Below are positions 7,891-15,596 of a stretch of DNA of 19,639 nt, piece by piece (position 1 is the stretch's first letter; every line of letters begins with the position of its first letter). The notes beneath the pieces are model-generated. The model saw only the letters and a program-made list of their open reading frames with translations, made no database searches and was not told the origin of the DNA. Source of the DNA: DASZYF01 sp035545535 (lineage in GTDB: Bacteria; Actinomycetota; Actinomycetes; Mycobacteriales; CAJCIY01). A program made the position numbers and the translations under genes. The stretch lies in NCBI GenBank assembly GCA_035545535.1, contig DASZYF010000039.1, forward strand, positions 1 through 19,639, in the 5' to 3' direction.

Positions 7891-9243
7891 TCAAGTGAGC
7901 TCCAGGCGGCGGGCGAGGTCGGACACGAACACGCCGCGGGGGTCGAGCGCGGCGCGCGTCGCGCGCCACTCGTCCAGCCGCGGGTACATCGCCCGCAGCA
8001 CGTCGGGACGGAGCCGCGAGTCCTTCGACAGGTACACGCGGCCACCCGCTTCGACGACCAGCTCGTCGAGCGCGTCGCACATCGCGGCCAGGCCGTCCTG
8101 ACCGGTGGCGACGTCGAGCGCGAGCGTCCAGCCCGGCTGCGGGAACGACAGTGGTCCGTCGTTGCCCGGGCCGAACCGCTTGAGGACCGCGAGGAAGCTC
8201 GGGATGCGGGCGTCGGAGATGCGGCGCACCGACTCGCGCACGGCGTCCTCCGCCCCGTCGGGCACCACGTACTGGTACTGCACGAACCCGCCGGGCCCGT
8301 AGATGCGGTTCCAGTCGAGCACGCCGTCGAGCGGGTGGAAGAACGCGGGGATCGACTCGAGCCCGGTGTGGTCGACGGGCGCCTTGCGGAACCACGCCTC
8401 GTTGAACGCGGCGACCGACCACCGGTTGAGCAGCCCGCCCGGCACGAGCGCGGGCGCCTTGAGCAGTGGCTTCGGGCCGTACGCCTTCGCCTGCGCGCGC
8501 TTCTTCGCCGGCAGGTCGTCGAGCTTCGCGTGGTCGCCGCGCGTGAGCACCGATCGGCCCATCGCCGCGCCGCGCGCGAGCAGATCGATCCACGCGACGG
8601 AGTAGCGGTGGTCCGCGTCGCCGTCGAGCATCGCCTGCATCAGCGCGTCGAGGTCTCCGATGCGTTCGGTGCGGACCTGCATGAGCGAGGTCTCGATCGG
8701 GAGCAGCTGCAGCCGCGCGCGCAGCACGACGCCCGTGAGGCCCATGCCTCCCGCCGTCGCCCAGAGCTCGGGATCCGCCGGCGTGAGCGTGCGCACCGAG
8801 CCGTCAGCGGTGAGCAGGTCCAGGGACTCGAGGTGCTGGCAGAACGTGCCCTCGACGTGGTGGTTCTTGCCGTGGATGTCGGAGGCGATCGCCCCGCCGA
8901 CGGTGACGTAGCGGGTGCCCGGCGTGACGGCGACGAACCAGCCGATGGGGACGAGCAGGCGCATGAGCGTGTCGAGCGAGACGCCGGCGTCGACGTCGAT
9001 GACGCCGCGCTCGGCGTCGAGCGCGTGCACGCGGTCGAGCGCCGTGACGTCGAGGACGGTCCCGCCCGCGTTCTGCGCGGCGTCGCCGTACGCGCGGCCG
9101 AGACCGCGGGCGATGACCCCGCGCGGCCCGGCGGTCTTCACCGCGTCGAGCGCGACGCTCGCGTCGGTGACCGGCACGACCGTGGCCGCCGACGGTGCCG
9201 TGCGGCCCCACCCGGTCAGCTCGCGGGGCGACGCGTCAGGCAC
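7891..9243 (-). CDS. dprE1: Decaprenylphosphoryl-beta-D-ribose oxidase (FAD enzyme)
   Basis: The 450-residue flavoenzyme oxidises decaprenylphosphoryl ribose to the 2-keto intermediate used by DprE2, supplying decaprenylphosphoryl arabinose for cell-envelope arabinan. FAD-binding motifs are ARGLGRAYGDAAQNAGG (45-61) and DIHGKNHHVEGTF (122-134). Counterparts of mycobacterial His132, Tyr415 and Lys418 are present (His124, Tyr404, Lys407). The end, VFVSDLARRLEL, is almost identical to the mycobacterial enzyme. Position 375, aligned with Cys387 of M. tuberculosis DprE1, is Ala (codon 8119-8121). GTG 9243 overlaps the stop of the preceding phosphoribosyltransferase gene by eight bases. Identification is strong; only the acceptor polysaccharide in this organism is uncertain. 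Confidence 0.93.
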   Translation of the reverse strand: MPDASPRELTGWGRTAPSAATVVPVTDASVALDAVKTAGPRGVIARGLGRAYGDAAQNAGGTVLDVTALDRVHALDAERGVIDVDAGVSLDTLMRLLVPIGWFVAVTPGTRYVTVGGAIASDIHGKNHHVEGTFCQHLESLDLLTADGSVRTLTPADPELWATAGGMGLTGVVLRARLQLLPIETSLMQVRTERIGDLDALMQAMLDGDADHRYSVAWIDLLARGAAMGRSVLTRGDHAKLDDLPAKKRAQAKAYGPKPLLKAPALVPGGLLNRWSVAAFNEAWFRKAPVDHTGLESIPAFFHPLDGVLDWNRIYGPGGFVQYQYVVPDGAEDAVRESVRRISDARIPSFLAVLKRFGPGNDGPLSFPQPGWTLALDVATGQDGLAAMCDALDELVVEAGGRVYLSKDSRLRPDVLRAMYPRLDEWRATRAALDPRGVFVSDLARRLELT

Positions 9244-10192
9244 GCACGACCCCGAGCCCGAAGAGCACGGTCCAGGCGAACCCCGCGGCGATCAGCACCT
9301 TGTCGTGGAGCACGAGGTCCTCGGGCGCTCCACCGTGGCCGCGCTCGACCTGCAGCGCGTAGCGCAGCAGTCCGACGGTCACCGGGACGATCGACAGCTC
9401 GTACCAGGGCAGCGTCAGCGCCCGATGGCTCTGGTGCGGGCCGGGGACGGTCGCCCGCTCGAAGGCGAACAGGCAGTAGGCGAGCAGCGTGACCGCGACG
9501 CACGTGTCGCGCATCTGCCGCAGCCACGTGACCGGGTACTCGGCGAGGATGCGACGCGCGGTGACGCCACCGTCCTCGAGGTTCGTCGCCTCGGCGTAGC
9601 GCTTGCCGAGCACCATGAACAGCGAACCGAACGACGCCACGATGACGAACCACTCCGACAGCTCGATGCGCGTCGCCGCGCCACCCGCGATGGCGCGCAG
9701 CACGAAGCCGAGGGCGACGCACACGAGCTCGACCACCGCCACGTGCTTGAGCCAGGTCGAGTAGGACACCTGCAGCACGACGTAGCTGCCGAGCACCACC
9801 GACAGCCGCCAGTCGGTCAGCAACCCGCCGCCCGCGACCGAGACGACCATGAGCGCGATCCCGAGGACGCGCGCCGTCGCGACGGGGACCAGCCCGCTGG
9901 CGATCGGGCGGAAGCGCTTGGTCGGGTGCAGGCGGTCCGCGTCGACGTCAGCGGCGTCGTTGATCAAGTAGGTCCCGCTGGACGCGAGGATGAACGCGAC
10001 CACGGCAACCGCCGTCCGCGCGGCGACGTGGCCGTGCCACAGCTCGCCGGCCGACGCCGGGGCGGCGACCACGAGCACGTTCTTGACCCACTGCTTGGGC
10101 CGCATCGCCCGGACGAGCCCGCCCACGAGCGTGCCCGGACGGGCTTCGGCACCGGCGGCAGCGGGTGCGGCCGGAGTGGCGACCACAGGCAC
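9236..10192 (-). CDS. ubiA: Decaprenyl-phosphate phosphoribosyltransferase (UbiA family)
   Basis: This membrane prenyltransferase-family enzyme joins 5-phosphoribosyl diphosphate to decaprenyl phosphate, the first committed step toward decaprenylphosphoryl arabinose. The 318-residue product begins its conserved part with AMRPKQWVKNVLV (29-41). It carries the Asp-rich motif NDAADVDADR (78-87) and KRFRPIASG (92-100), and has about eight to nine hydrophobic segments. These features match mycobacterial Rv3806c (302 residues). The upstream frame is open but antisense-like; GTG 10192 or GTG 10186 are the sensible starts and neither has a clear ribosome binding site. It lies 43 bases after the glycosidase-family gene and overlaps dprE1, so it is probably co-transcribed with both. 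Confidence 0.88.
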   Translation of the reverse strand: MPVVATPAAPAAAGAEARPGTLVGGLVRAMRPKQWVKNVLVVAAPASAGELWHGHVAARTAVAVVAFILASSGTYLINDAADVDADRLHPTKRFRPIASGLVPVATARVLGIALMVVSVAGGGLLTDWRLSVVLGSYVVLQVSYSTWLKHVAVVELVCVALGFVLRAIAGGAATRIELSEWFVIVASFGSLFMVLGKRYAEATNLEDGGVTARRILAEYPVTWLRQMRDTCVAVTLLAYCLFAFERATVPGPHQSHRALTLPWYELSIVPVTVGLLRYALQVERGHGGAPEDLVLHDKVLIAAGFAWTVLFGLGVVRA

Positions 10193-10235
10193 GAGGCTAT
10201 CGACGCGAGGGCGCGGGTCCAGTGACCGCGGCGCG

Positions 10236-11510
10236 CTACCGGGCGTAGACGGCGAAGAAGTCCCGGCTGCTGGTGCCGAGGTAGTGGTCGGCCGGCTGCT
10301 GCTGGTCCGGCGTGAGCTTGTGCGGGATGATCCCCGAGACCGAGCCGGCGGTGGCCCGGGTGAAGTAGTCGTAGACGGCCCACTCGTAGTTGATGTCGAG
10401 CTCCATGGCCCGGACGCAGCCCGCCTGCTCCATGATCTGCGCGAGCGTGCGCGTGTTGGTGAGGCCGGCCGCGTAGACGATGGCGCCGTCCTTCGTGATG
10501 CCGACACCGGTGCGCGGAACGTACTTCGCAGCTCCAAGCGTGAAGCCCCACGCGAGCGTGTTGTTCTCGTCGACGGTGGGGTTGATGGCGCCGTGGTCGA
10601 TGAGCGGGTCCAGGTTCTGCCGGACGGCCATGACGTCGGGCGTCATGCGCACGTCGCGGTTCCACGCGCCGATGTCGGCGTGCCCGTCCTTGTAGATGAC
10701 GAACGACGCGGCGCCGTCCCGCAGCGGCTCCACCGTCTTGCCGTCGAGGTACCAGCCACCCCGGCTCTGCCCGCCGGGCAGGCGGAAGCCCGCGTTGAAC
10801 GCGGCGACGAGGCCCTTCTGGGCTGCGGGTGCGGCGAGGCTCGACGCGAACCGCCAGCTGCCGCCCGGGTCGACGCTCCCGGGGTGCAGCTCGAAGCGCA
10901 CGAGCTTCGGATCCATCCACGCGACGCCCACCTGGTAGCTGGTGTGGATCGTGTCGGGGCGCAGCGCGGTGCCGAGCACCAGCGGGAGACCGTCCTTGCC
11001 GGTGACGAGCGTGTCCCACTCACCCTCGCCCGGCAGCGCCGGGGTGACGATGGGCGGGATCGGGTCCGGCCGCCGGGCGTGCGGGACGGCGACCTTCGTC
11101 GGCGCGGCCGAGGCGGGAGGAACGGGACCGTCGCCGACGCGGATGCCGTGCGGCAGCGCGCCCCCCTTCTTGGGCGGGTGCAGGTCGTACTGCACCTTCT
11201 CGAGCCACGTCACTGCCCACCCGAAGTGGTGGTCGCGGCCCCACTCGGCGAGCTTCGCCGACGTGCTCTCGGTCGTCGGCCGGGTGAGTGCGCGGCCGAC
11301 CGAGTAGCCGGTGAGCAGCAGGAGGAGCAGGAACGCGTAGAACAGGCCGCGGCGGACGGTGCGCCAGGGCAACCGGGGCAGGAGCGTCGACCGGTCGTGC
11401 GGCGCGGGTGCGTCGACGGGAGGTTCCGGCGGCTCGACGGGCCTGTCGGCCGGCACACCACGTGGGACGGGTTCGAGCATGGCGGTAGGCGCCTCGTCCG
11501 CAGGCGTCAC
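10236..11510 (-). CDS. Membrane-anchored phosphodiester glycosidase family (NAGPA-like) protein
   Basis: The 424-residue product has a Pro-rich cytoplasmic N-terminus, one membrane helix near 56-74 preceded by Arg residues (type II anchor), and an extracytoplasmic domain of the NAGPA/DUF2233 family. Visible family motifs are VAAFNAGF (235-242), YVPRTGVGITKDG (330-342) and CVRAMELDINYEW (365-377). In typical NAGPA proteins the last motif continues as LDGGGS; here the Asp is kept but INYE follows, so it belongs to a divergent branch. GTG 11510 was chosen for its GGGAG site; ATG 11480 and GTG 11552 are alternatives. Family members cleave sugar-phosphodiesters or act on glycan polymers. Its place directly upstream of the arabinose-donor genes suggests a cell-wall glycan role, which is inference only. 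Confidence 0.75.
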   Translation of the reverse strand: MTPADEAPTAMLEPVPRGVPADRPVEPPEPPVDAPAPHDRSTLLPRLPWRTVRRGLFYAFLLLLLLTGYSVGRALTRPTTESTSAKLAEWGRDHHFGWAVTWLEKVQYDLHPPKKGGALPHGIRVGDGPVPPASAAPTKVAVPHARRPDPIPPIVTPALPGEGEWDTLVTGKDGLPLVLGTALRPDTIHTSYQVGVAWMDPKLVRFELHPGSVDPGGSWRFASSLAAPAAQKGLVAAFNAGFRLPGGQSRGGWYLDGKTVEPLRDGAASFVIYKDGHADIGAWNRDVRMTPDVMAVRQNLDPLIDHGAINPTVDENNTLAWGFTLGAAKYVPRTGVGITKDGAIVYAAGLTNTRTLAQIMEQAGCVRAMELDINYEWAVYDYFTRATAGSVSGIIPHKLTPDQQQPADHYLGTSSRDFFAVYAR

Positions 11511-11546
11511 GCCGCTCCCGCCCTCTCCGATCCCACGACCCGGTCG

Positions 11547-11589
11547 CGGCACGCGTGCCGGGGCATCGGGCCGATCCCTGTCCTCAGGG
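11547..11589 (-). promoter_or_regulatory. Inverted repeats upstream of the arabinose-donor cluster (candidate operator)
   Basis: The 120-base gap before the glycosidase-family gene holds a perfect 14-base palindrome, CGGCACGCGTGCCG (11547-11560). Next to it are an 11-base inverted repeat ATCGG-G-CCGAT (11565-11575) and a 5-bp hairpin CCCTG-TCCT-CAGGG (11576-11589). On the - strand, TACCCT (11591-11586) could serve as a -10 element, which would place the palindrome just downstream of transcription start. A repressor site is plausible but unproven. Confidence 0.35.
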
Positions 11590-11600
11590 TAGAGACGCGG

Positions 11601-11630
11601 CCCCGGGCGTTCCGGTTGCCCGCGCCGGGG
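11601..11630 (-). terminator. Hairpin directly after the DUF3180 gene
   Basis: Immediately beyond the stop codon (11631), the - strand can form a stem with CGGGC/GCCCG around a nine-base loop. Outer CCC/GGG pairs extend it across a small bulge. There is no T-run. It would mark the end of the folate operon and insulate the next cluster. Confidence 0.3.
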
Positions 11631-12125
11631 TCACGGACGGGCATCGCCGTCGGCGCCGGGGGGCGCTGGGGGGTCCGCGCGGCACACGCCCTCGAGCCGC
11701 AGGGCGGCGACGACGAGCAGGAGCGCCGTGGCCACCCCGGCGCCGGCGACGATGGCGTCGTGCTGCGCGGCGTCGACGTCGGCGACCCGCGAGAGGCGGT
11801 CCGCGAGCACGACGGCCCACACCCCCGCGAGCACCGCGCCGGTGAGGCTGCTCGCGCGGGCGAGCGCCGCCGTGCGCGCGACGGTCATGGGCATGATCGG
11901 CCGGGTGCGCGGGCGGCCTTCGCGCCGGGCCCGCACGCTCGCGGCGGCGACGACCTCGGCGAGGCCGAGCAGGCCGATCGTGACCGCGACCGACGACGGG
12001 AGGTCGGTGAGAGCCGCGTCGCCGCGCACGAGCCGCACGATCCCGGCGACTCCTGCGCCGAGGAGCAGGCCGCCGAGCAGGTCGAGGGGGCGGGTGGGCC
12101 GGAGCGAGGGCTGGGGCTCGTTCAC
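11631..12125 (-). CDS. DUF3180 family membrane protein
   Basis: The 164-residue product has four hydrophobic segments, near 14-33, 45-62, 87-108 and 123-143. It carries the family pattern PRTRPIMPMTVARTAALARASSL split across residues 72-94, the conserved Arg-Pro-rich stretch of DUF3180 proteins. These proteins are of unknown function and in actinobacteria usually follow folK, as here. GTG 12125 overlaps the folK stop by four bases, so it is coupled to the folate operon. The C-terminal tail is short and Pro/Asp-rich. Confidence 0.8.
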   Translation of the reverse strand: MNEPQPSLRPTRPLDLLGGLLLGAGVAGIVRLVRGDAALTDLPSSVAVTIGLLGLAEVVAAASVRARREGRPRTRPIMPMTVARTAALARASSLTGAVLAGVWAVVLADRLSRVADVDAAQHDAIVAGAGVATALLLVVAALRLEGVCRADPPAPPGADGDARP

Positions 12126-12619
12126 GACGTCCGCAGGACGTGGTCGGTGCGGCGCACGCCGTCGACGTCACCGCCGGGAAGCGCGCCGAGGAGCTCGGCG
12201 ACCGGCACGCCGGCGAGGCGGGCCGCGGGGTCGGCGGCCGCCCACGGCACGAGGACGAAGGCCCGCTCCGCCGCCCGGGGGTGCGGCAGCGTCAGCGCGT
12301 CGGTCGTGCGCACCTCGTCGCCGACGACGACGAGGTCGACGTCGAGCGTGCGCGGGCCCCAGCGCACGGGCCGGGTCCGGGCGGCTGCCTGCTCGATGTC
12401 ACCGGCCAGGGTGAGCAGCTCCTCGGGTGACGCGGCGGACTCGCTGATGACGACGGCGTTGAGGAAGTCGTCCTGGTCGACCGGCCCCCAGGGGTCGGTC
12501 TCGTACACCGGGCTGACGGCGACGACGGCACCCCGGCCCGCGATCGCGTCGACCGCGGACTGCAGGTGGGCGAGCCGATCGCCCACGTTGCTGCCGATCG
12601 ACCAGACGACCCGCCTCAC
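12122..12619 (-). CDS. folK: 2-amino-4-hydroxy-6-hydroxymethyldihydropteridine diphosphokinase
   Basis: FolK transfers pyrophosphate from ATP to hydroxymethyl-dihydropterin, giving the substrate of FolP. The 165-residue product begins with VVWSIGSNVGDR (4-15). It carries the substrate and ATP motifs PWGPVDQDDFLNAVV, then RWGPRTLDVDLVVVGD, and the LPHPRAAERAFVLVPWA stretch, all typical of HPPK. GTG 12619 overlaps the folB stop by four bases, and its own stop overlaps the DUF3180 start. This tight packing indicates a translationally coupled folate operon. Length is normal and no key residue seems missing. Confidence 0.93.
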   Translation of the reverse strand: MRRVVWSIGSNVGDRLAHLQSAVDAIAGRGAVVAVSPVYETDPWGPVDQDDFLNAVVISESAASPEELLTLAGDIEQAAARTRPVRWGPRTLDVDLVVVGDEVRTTDALTLPHPRAAERAFVLVPWAAADPAARLAGVPVAELLGALPGGDVDGVRRTDHVLRTS

Positions 12620-13002
12620 GCGGGCGCGCCGGTGCCGCGGCGGACGGTGACGGCGACGTCGTCGAACGCGAGCGGGATCGGCGCCTGCGGCTTGTGCACC
12701 GTGACCTCGCACCACAGCACGTGCGCGTCGAGCAGGCACGCGCCGGCCAGCCGCTCCGCGAGCGTCTCGATGAGGTTCACCGGCTGGCCCTGCACGATCG
12801 CGGCGAGGCGTTCCGCGAGCGCGCCGTAGTCGGCGGTGTCGATGAGGTCGTCGGAGCGGGCGGCGGCCTCGGTGTCGAGGCCGAGCACCGCGTCGATGAC
12901 GAAGTCCTGACCGTCGCGACGCTCCTCCGGGAACACCCCGTGGAAGCCGCGCACGGTGAGCCCGCGCAGCGTGACGATGCCCGTCTCTGTGCCCGTCCCC
13001 AT
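12616..13002 (-). CDS. folB: Dihydroneopterin aldolase
   Basis: FolB cleaves 7,8-dihydroneopterin to hydroxymethyl-dihydropterin and glycolaldehyde. The 128-residue product has the hallmark GLTVRGFHGVFPEERRDGQ (14-32), with the conserved Glu in the pterin pocket, and the catalytic Lys in VTVHKPQAPIP near residue 103. A Leu-Ile-Glu-Thr-Leu-Ala motif (NLIETLAERLA) is also typical. ATG 13002 shares one base with the folP stop (TGATG), so ribosomes can pass from folP to folB. The length is standard for the family. Confidence 0.93.
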   Translation of the reverse strand: MGTGTETGIVTLRGLTVRGFHGVFPEERRDGQDFVIDAVLGLDTEAAARSDDLIDTADYGALAERLAAIVQGQPVNLIETLAERLAGACLLDAHVLWCEVTVHKPQAPIPLAFDDVAVTVRRGTGAPA

Positions 13003-13853
13003 CAGCTCCCGTCCTCCCGTCGCAACCGCGCCGCCACCCGCACCGCATCCGCGGCCGGGCCCGCTTCGTGCACCCGCACCGCCCACGCGCCGTCGCGGGC
13101 GGCGATGGCGGCGACGGCGAGCGACGCGTCGTCGCGCTCGTCGACCGGCCGCACGGTTCCGTCGGGCGCGGCGAGCAGGCGGCCGAGGAACGTCTTGCGG
13201 CTCGCCCCGACGAGCACCGGCCGCCCGAGCGCCCGCAACCGCGGCAGTGCGTTGAGCAGCGCCCAGCTCTGGTCGGCGTCCTTCGCGAAGCCGATGCCGG
13301 GGTCGAGCACGATGCGGTCTTCGGCCACGCCCGCCGCCATGACGGCGGCCATCCGCTCCCCGAGCTCGCGCAGCACGTCCTCGACCACGTCGTCGTACAC
13401 CGCGCGCTGGAGCATCGTCGCGCTCGGCCCGCGGCTGTGCATCACCACGTACGGGACCTGGCGGTCGGCAACGAGGCGCGGCAGGTCGGGATCGAACGTG
13501 CCGCCGCTGATGTCGTTGACGATCGCGGCGCCGGCGTCGAGCGCGAGCTCCGCGGTGGAGGCGCGCACCGTGTCGACGCTGATGACGACGCCCGCCTGCG
13601 CGAGCGCGGTGATGACGGGGAGCACGCGCCGCTGCTCCTCCTCGGCGGTGACGGGTTCCGCACCCGGACGGCTCGACTCGCCCCCGATGTCGAGCAGGTC
13701 GGCCCGGTCGGTCACGAGCGCGAGCCCGCGCTTCACCGCCGCGTCCGTGCTGTCGAAGCGGCCGCCGTCGCTGAACGAGTCGGGCGTGACGTTGACGACG
13801 CCCATCACGAGCGCGCGGTCGAGGCCGGGCAGTCCGGCCACCGGCGCGTTCAC
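13002..13853 (-). CDS. folP: Dihydropteroate synthase
   Basis: FolP condenses hydroxymethyl-dihydropterin diphosphate with para-aminobenzoate, the step blocked by sulfonamides. The 283-residue product shows GVVNVTPDSFSDGG (18-31), DIGGESSRPGA (55-65), SVDT (92-95), NDISGG (113-118), DPGIGFAK (184-191), GASRK (216-220) and the final RVHE (260-263), the complete set for an active TIM-barrel enzyme. GTG 13853 overlaps the stop of the MprF/LysX-like gene by four bases; the frame is open upstream but that part is out of frame with the real gene there. No insertion in the pterin-binding or sulfonamide-sensitive loops is obvious. Confidence 0.93.
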   Translation of the reverse strand: MNAPVAGLPGLDRALVMGVVNVTPDSFSDGGRFDSTDAAVKRGLALVTDRADLLDIGGESSRPGAEPVTAEEEQRRVLPVITALAQAGVVISVDTVRASTAELALDAGAAIVNDISGGTFDPDLPRLVADRQVPYVVMHSRGPSATMLQRAVYDDVVEDVLRELGERMAAVMAAGVAEDRIVLDPGIGFAKDADQSWALLNALPRLRALGRPVLVGASRKTFLGRLLAAPDGTVRPVDERDDASLAVAAIAARDGAWAVRVHEAGPAADAVRVAARLRREDGS

Positions 13854-15595
13854 GACCCGGGCCGCCGCGTGCGGCTGAGCGAGGGCAGCACGAGGAAGGC
13901 CTCGGCTTCGAGCGCGGCGATCGCGATGCGCGGCAGGTGGCTCGCGCTCGGGTAGCAGACGAACCGCGGCTCCCACACCGGCCGGAACTTCGCGTTGAAC
14001 TTGTAGAGCGACTCGATCTGGAACCAGCGCGACGCGAACAGCAGCAGGCCGCGCCAGCCGCGGAGCACGAAGCCCGCGCCGATGCGCTCACCGCGCTCGA
14101 GCGCCGAGCGGAACACCGCGAAGTTGAGGCTGACGCGGGTGACGCCGAGCGACGGTGCGGCCTGCAACGCGGACACGATGAGCAGCTCGTTGAGCCCGTT
14201 CTCCGCATCCCGGTCCCGCCGCATGAGGTCGAGCGACAGCCCGTCATCGCCCCACGGGACGAAGTGCAGGAACGCGCGCATGCGCCCCTCCTGCATCGCG
14301 AGCACGCCGACGCAGCGGCCGTCCTCGGGATCGCCGAACCGGCCGAGCGCCATCGAGAAGCCGCGCTCGGTCTCGGCCCCGCGCCAGGCGGCGGCCTGCG
14401 CGCGCAGCTCGCGCTTGCGCTGCTCGCCGAGGGCGCCGATGCGCGTCACCTCGCACGAGTACCCCGCGCGCTCGACCCGGGCCACGGCCTGCCGCACGTT
14501 GCGCATGGCGCGACCCTCGAGCGAGAAGTCTTCGACATCGATGATCGCCTCGTCGCCGAGCTCGAGCGCGTCGAGCCCGGCCCGGGCCCACGCCTCACCA
14601 CCCTGCTCGCTGCAGGCCATGACGGCGGGCGTCCACGCGTGCCGGTCGGCTTCGTCGAGGAACGCGTTGATCGCACCGGGCCAGGCCTCGGGATCGCCTA
14701 GCGGGTCGCCGCTCGCGAGCATCACGCCGGACAGGACGCGGTAGGCGATGCACGCCTTCCCGGTGGGAGACCAGATGACGCTCTTGTCGCGGCGCAGCGC
14801 GAAGTAGCCGAGCGAATCGCGCCGCCCCTGCTTCGCGAGCAACGCGCGCATCCGCTCCTCGTCGTCGTGCGAGAGGTGCGGCCGCGGCTCCGACGGGCGC
14901 AGCGCGAGGTAGGCGGTGACGACCGCGGTCAGTGCACCGAGGGCGACGAGCGTGTCGCCGATGCTGTCGTCCCGCCGGTGCGAGACGGCGTGGATGGGGC
15001 CGTTGAGGCCGACGAGCCCGCGGAGCACCGTCTCGAAGTACGCCCACGTGCCCGTGTTGCCCCGCACCATGTCGGTCGTCTCGAGCAGCAGGATGCCGAC
15101 GATGAGGTCGAGCGCGAGCAGGCCGAGCAGGGCCGCGACCGCGGTCCATCGGCTGGACCGGTCCGAGACCGCGCGGAACTCCTTGCGGGTGACGACGAGC
15201 CCGACGAGGCAGACGAACGCGACGACGGCCTCCTCGACGTCGAGGCCCTTGATGACGTGCAGCGCGACGCTCGCCGCGAGCAGGGCGACGGCCGCCCGCC
15301 ACGCGCGCCGCTTGCGACGACGCAGACCCTTGGCGAGCAGCAGGAGCAGCACGCCGGCGCTGACCGTCGCGGCGGTCGCGACGCTGGACACCGCTCCCGG
15401 GATGACGTCGCGCAGCGCGGTGAGTCGGCTGCGCTCCGGCGGCGTGATGGCGCTCGCGAGGTTCAGCAGGCCGGCGACGTAGGCGACGATGCCGGCGACC
15501 CGCGGGACCCACGAGGTATCCCAAGCCCGCCGCTGGCGAGGGCCTTCCGGTTCTTCGCTTGTGTCGGCGCCGCGCTGCGCCGCGACGGCGCTCAC
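13850..15595 (-). CDS. MprF/LysX-like membrane phosphatidylglycerol aminoacyltransferase (DUF2156)
   Basis: The 581-residue product has an N-terminal membrane region with about six helices (near 33-50, 66-88, 100-116, 122-136, 150-172 and 212-232), then a cytoplasmic DUF2156 catalytic domain (about 245-570) with the GNAT-like fold. Visible family features are RRDKSVIWSPTGKACIAYRV (268-287), ASGDPLGDPEAW (294-305), FLHFVPWG (442-449), DLMRRD with NGLNELLIV (456-475), and FNAKFRPVWEPRFVCY (533-548). Such enzymes move lysine or another amino acid from tRNA to phosphatidylglycerol. Mycobacterial LysX carries a fused lysyl-tRNA synthetase after this region; here it is absent. GTG 15595 begins one base after the folE stop, and its own stop overlaps folP. 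The amino acid used cannot be read from sequence. Confidence 0.82.
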   Translation of the reverse strand: MSAVAAQRGADTSEEPEGPRQRRAWDTSWVPRVAGIVAYVAGLLNLASAITPPERSRLTALRDVIPGAVSSVATAATVSAGVLLLLLAKGLRRRKRRAWRAAVALLAASVALHVIKGLDVEEAVVAFVCLVGLVVTRKEFRAVSDRSSRWTAVAALLGLLALDLIVGILLLETTDMVRGNTGTWAYFETVLRGLVGLNGPIHAVSHRRDDSIGDTLVALGALTAVVTAYLALRPSEPRPHLSHDDEERMRALLAKQGRRDSLGYFALRRDKSVIWSPTGKACIAYRVLSGVMLASGDPLGDPEAWPGAINAFLDEADRHAWTPAVMACSEQGGEAWARAGLDALELGDEAIIDVEDFSLEGRAMRNVRQAVARVERAGYSCEVTRIGALGEQRKRELRAQAAAWRGAETERGFSMALGRFGDPEDGRCVGVLAMQEGRMRAFLHFVPWGDDGLSLDLMRRDRDAENGLNELLIVSALQAAPSLGVTRVSLNFAVFRSALERGERIGAGFVLRGWRGLLLFASRWFQIESLYKFNAKFRPVWEPRFVCYPSASHLPRIAIAALEAEAFLVLPSLSRTRRPGS

Positions 15596-15596
15596 C

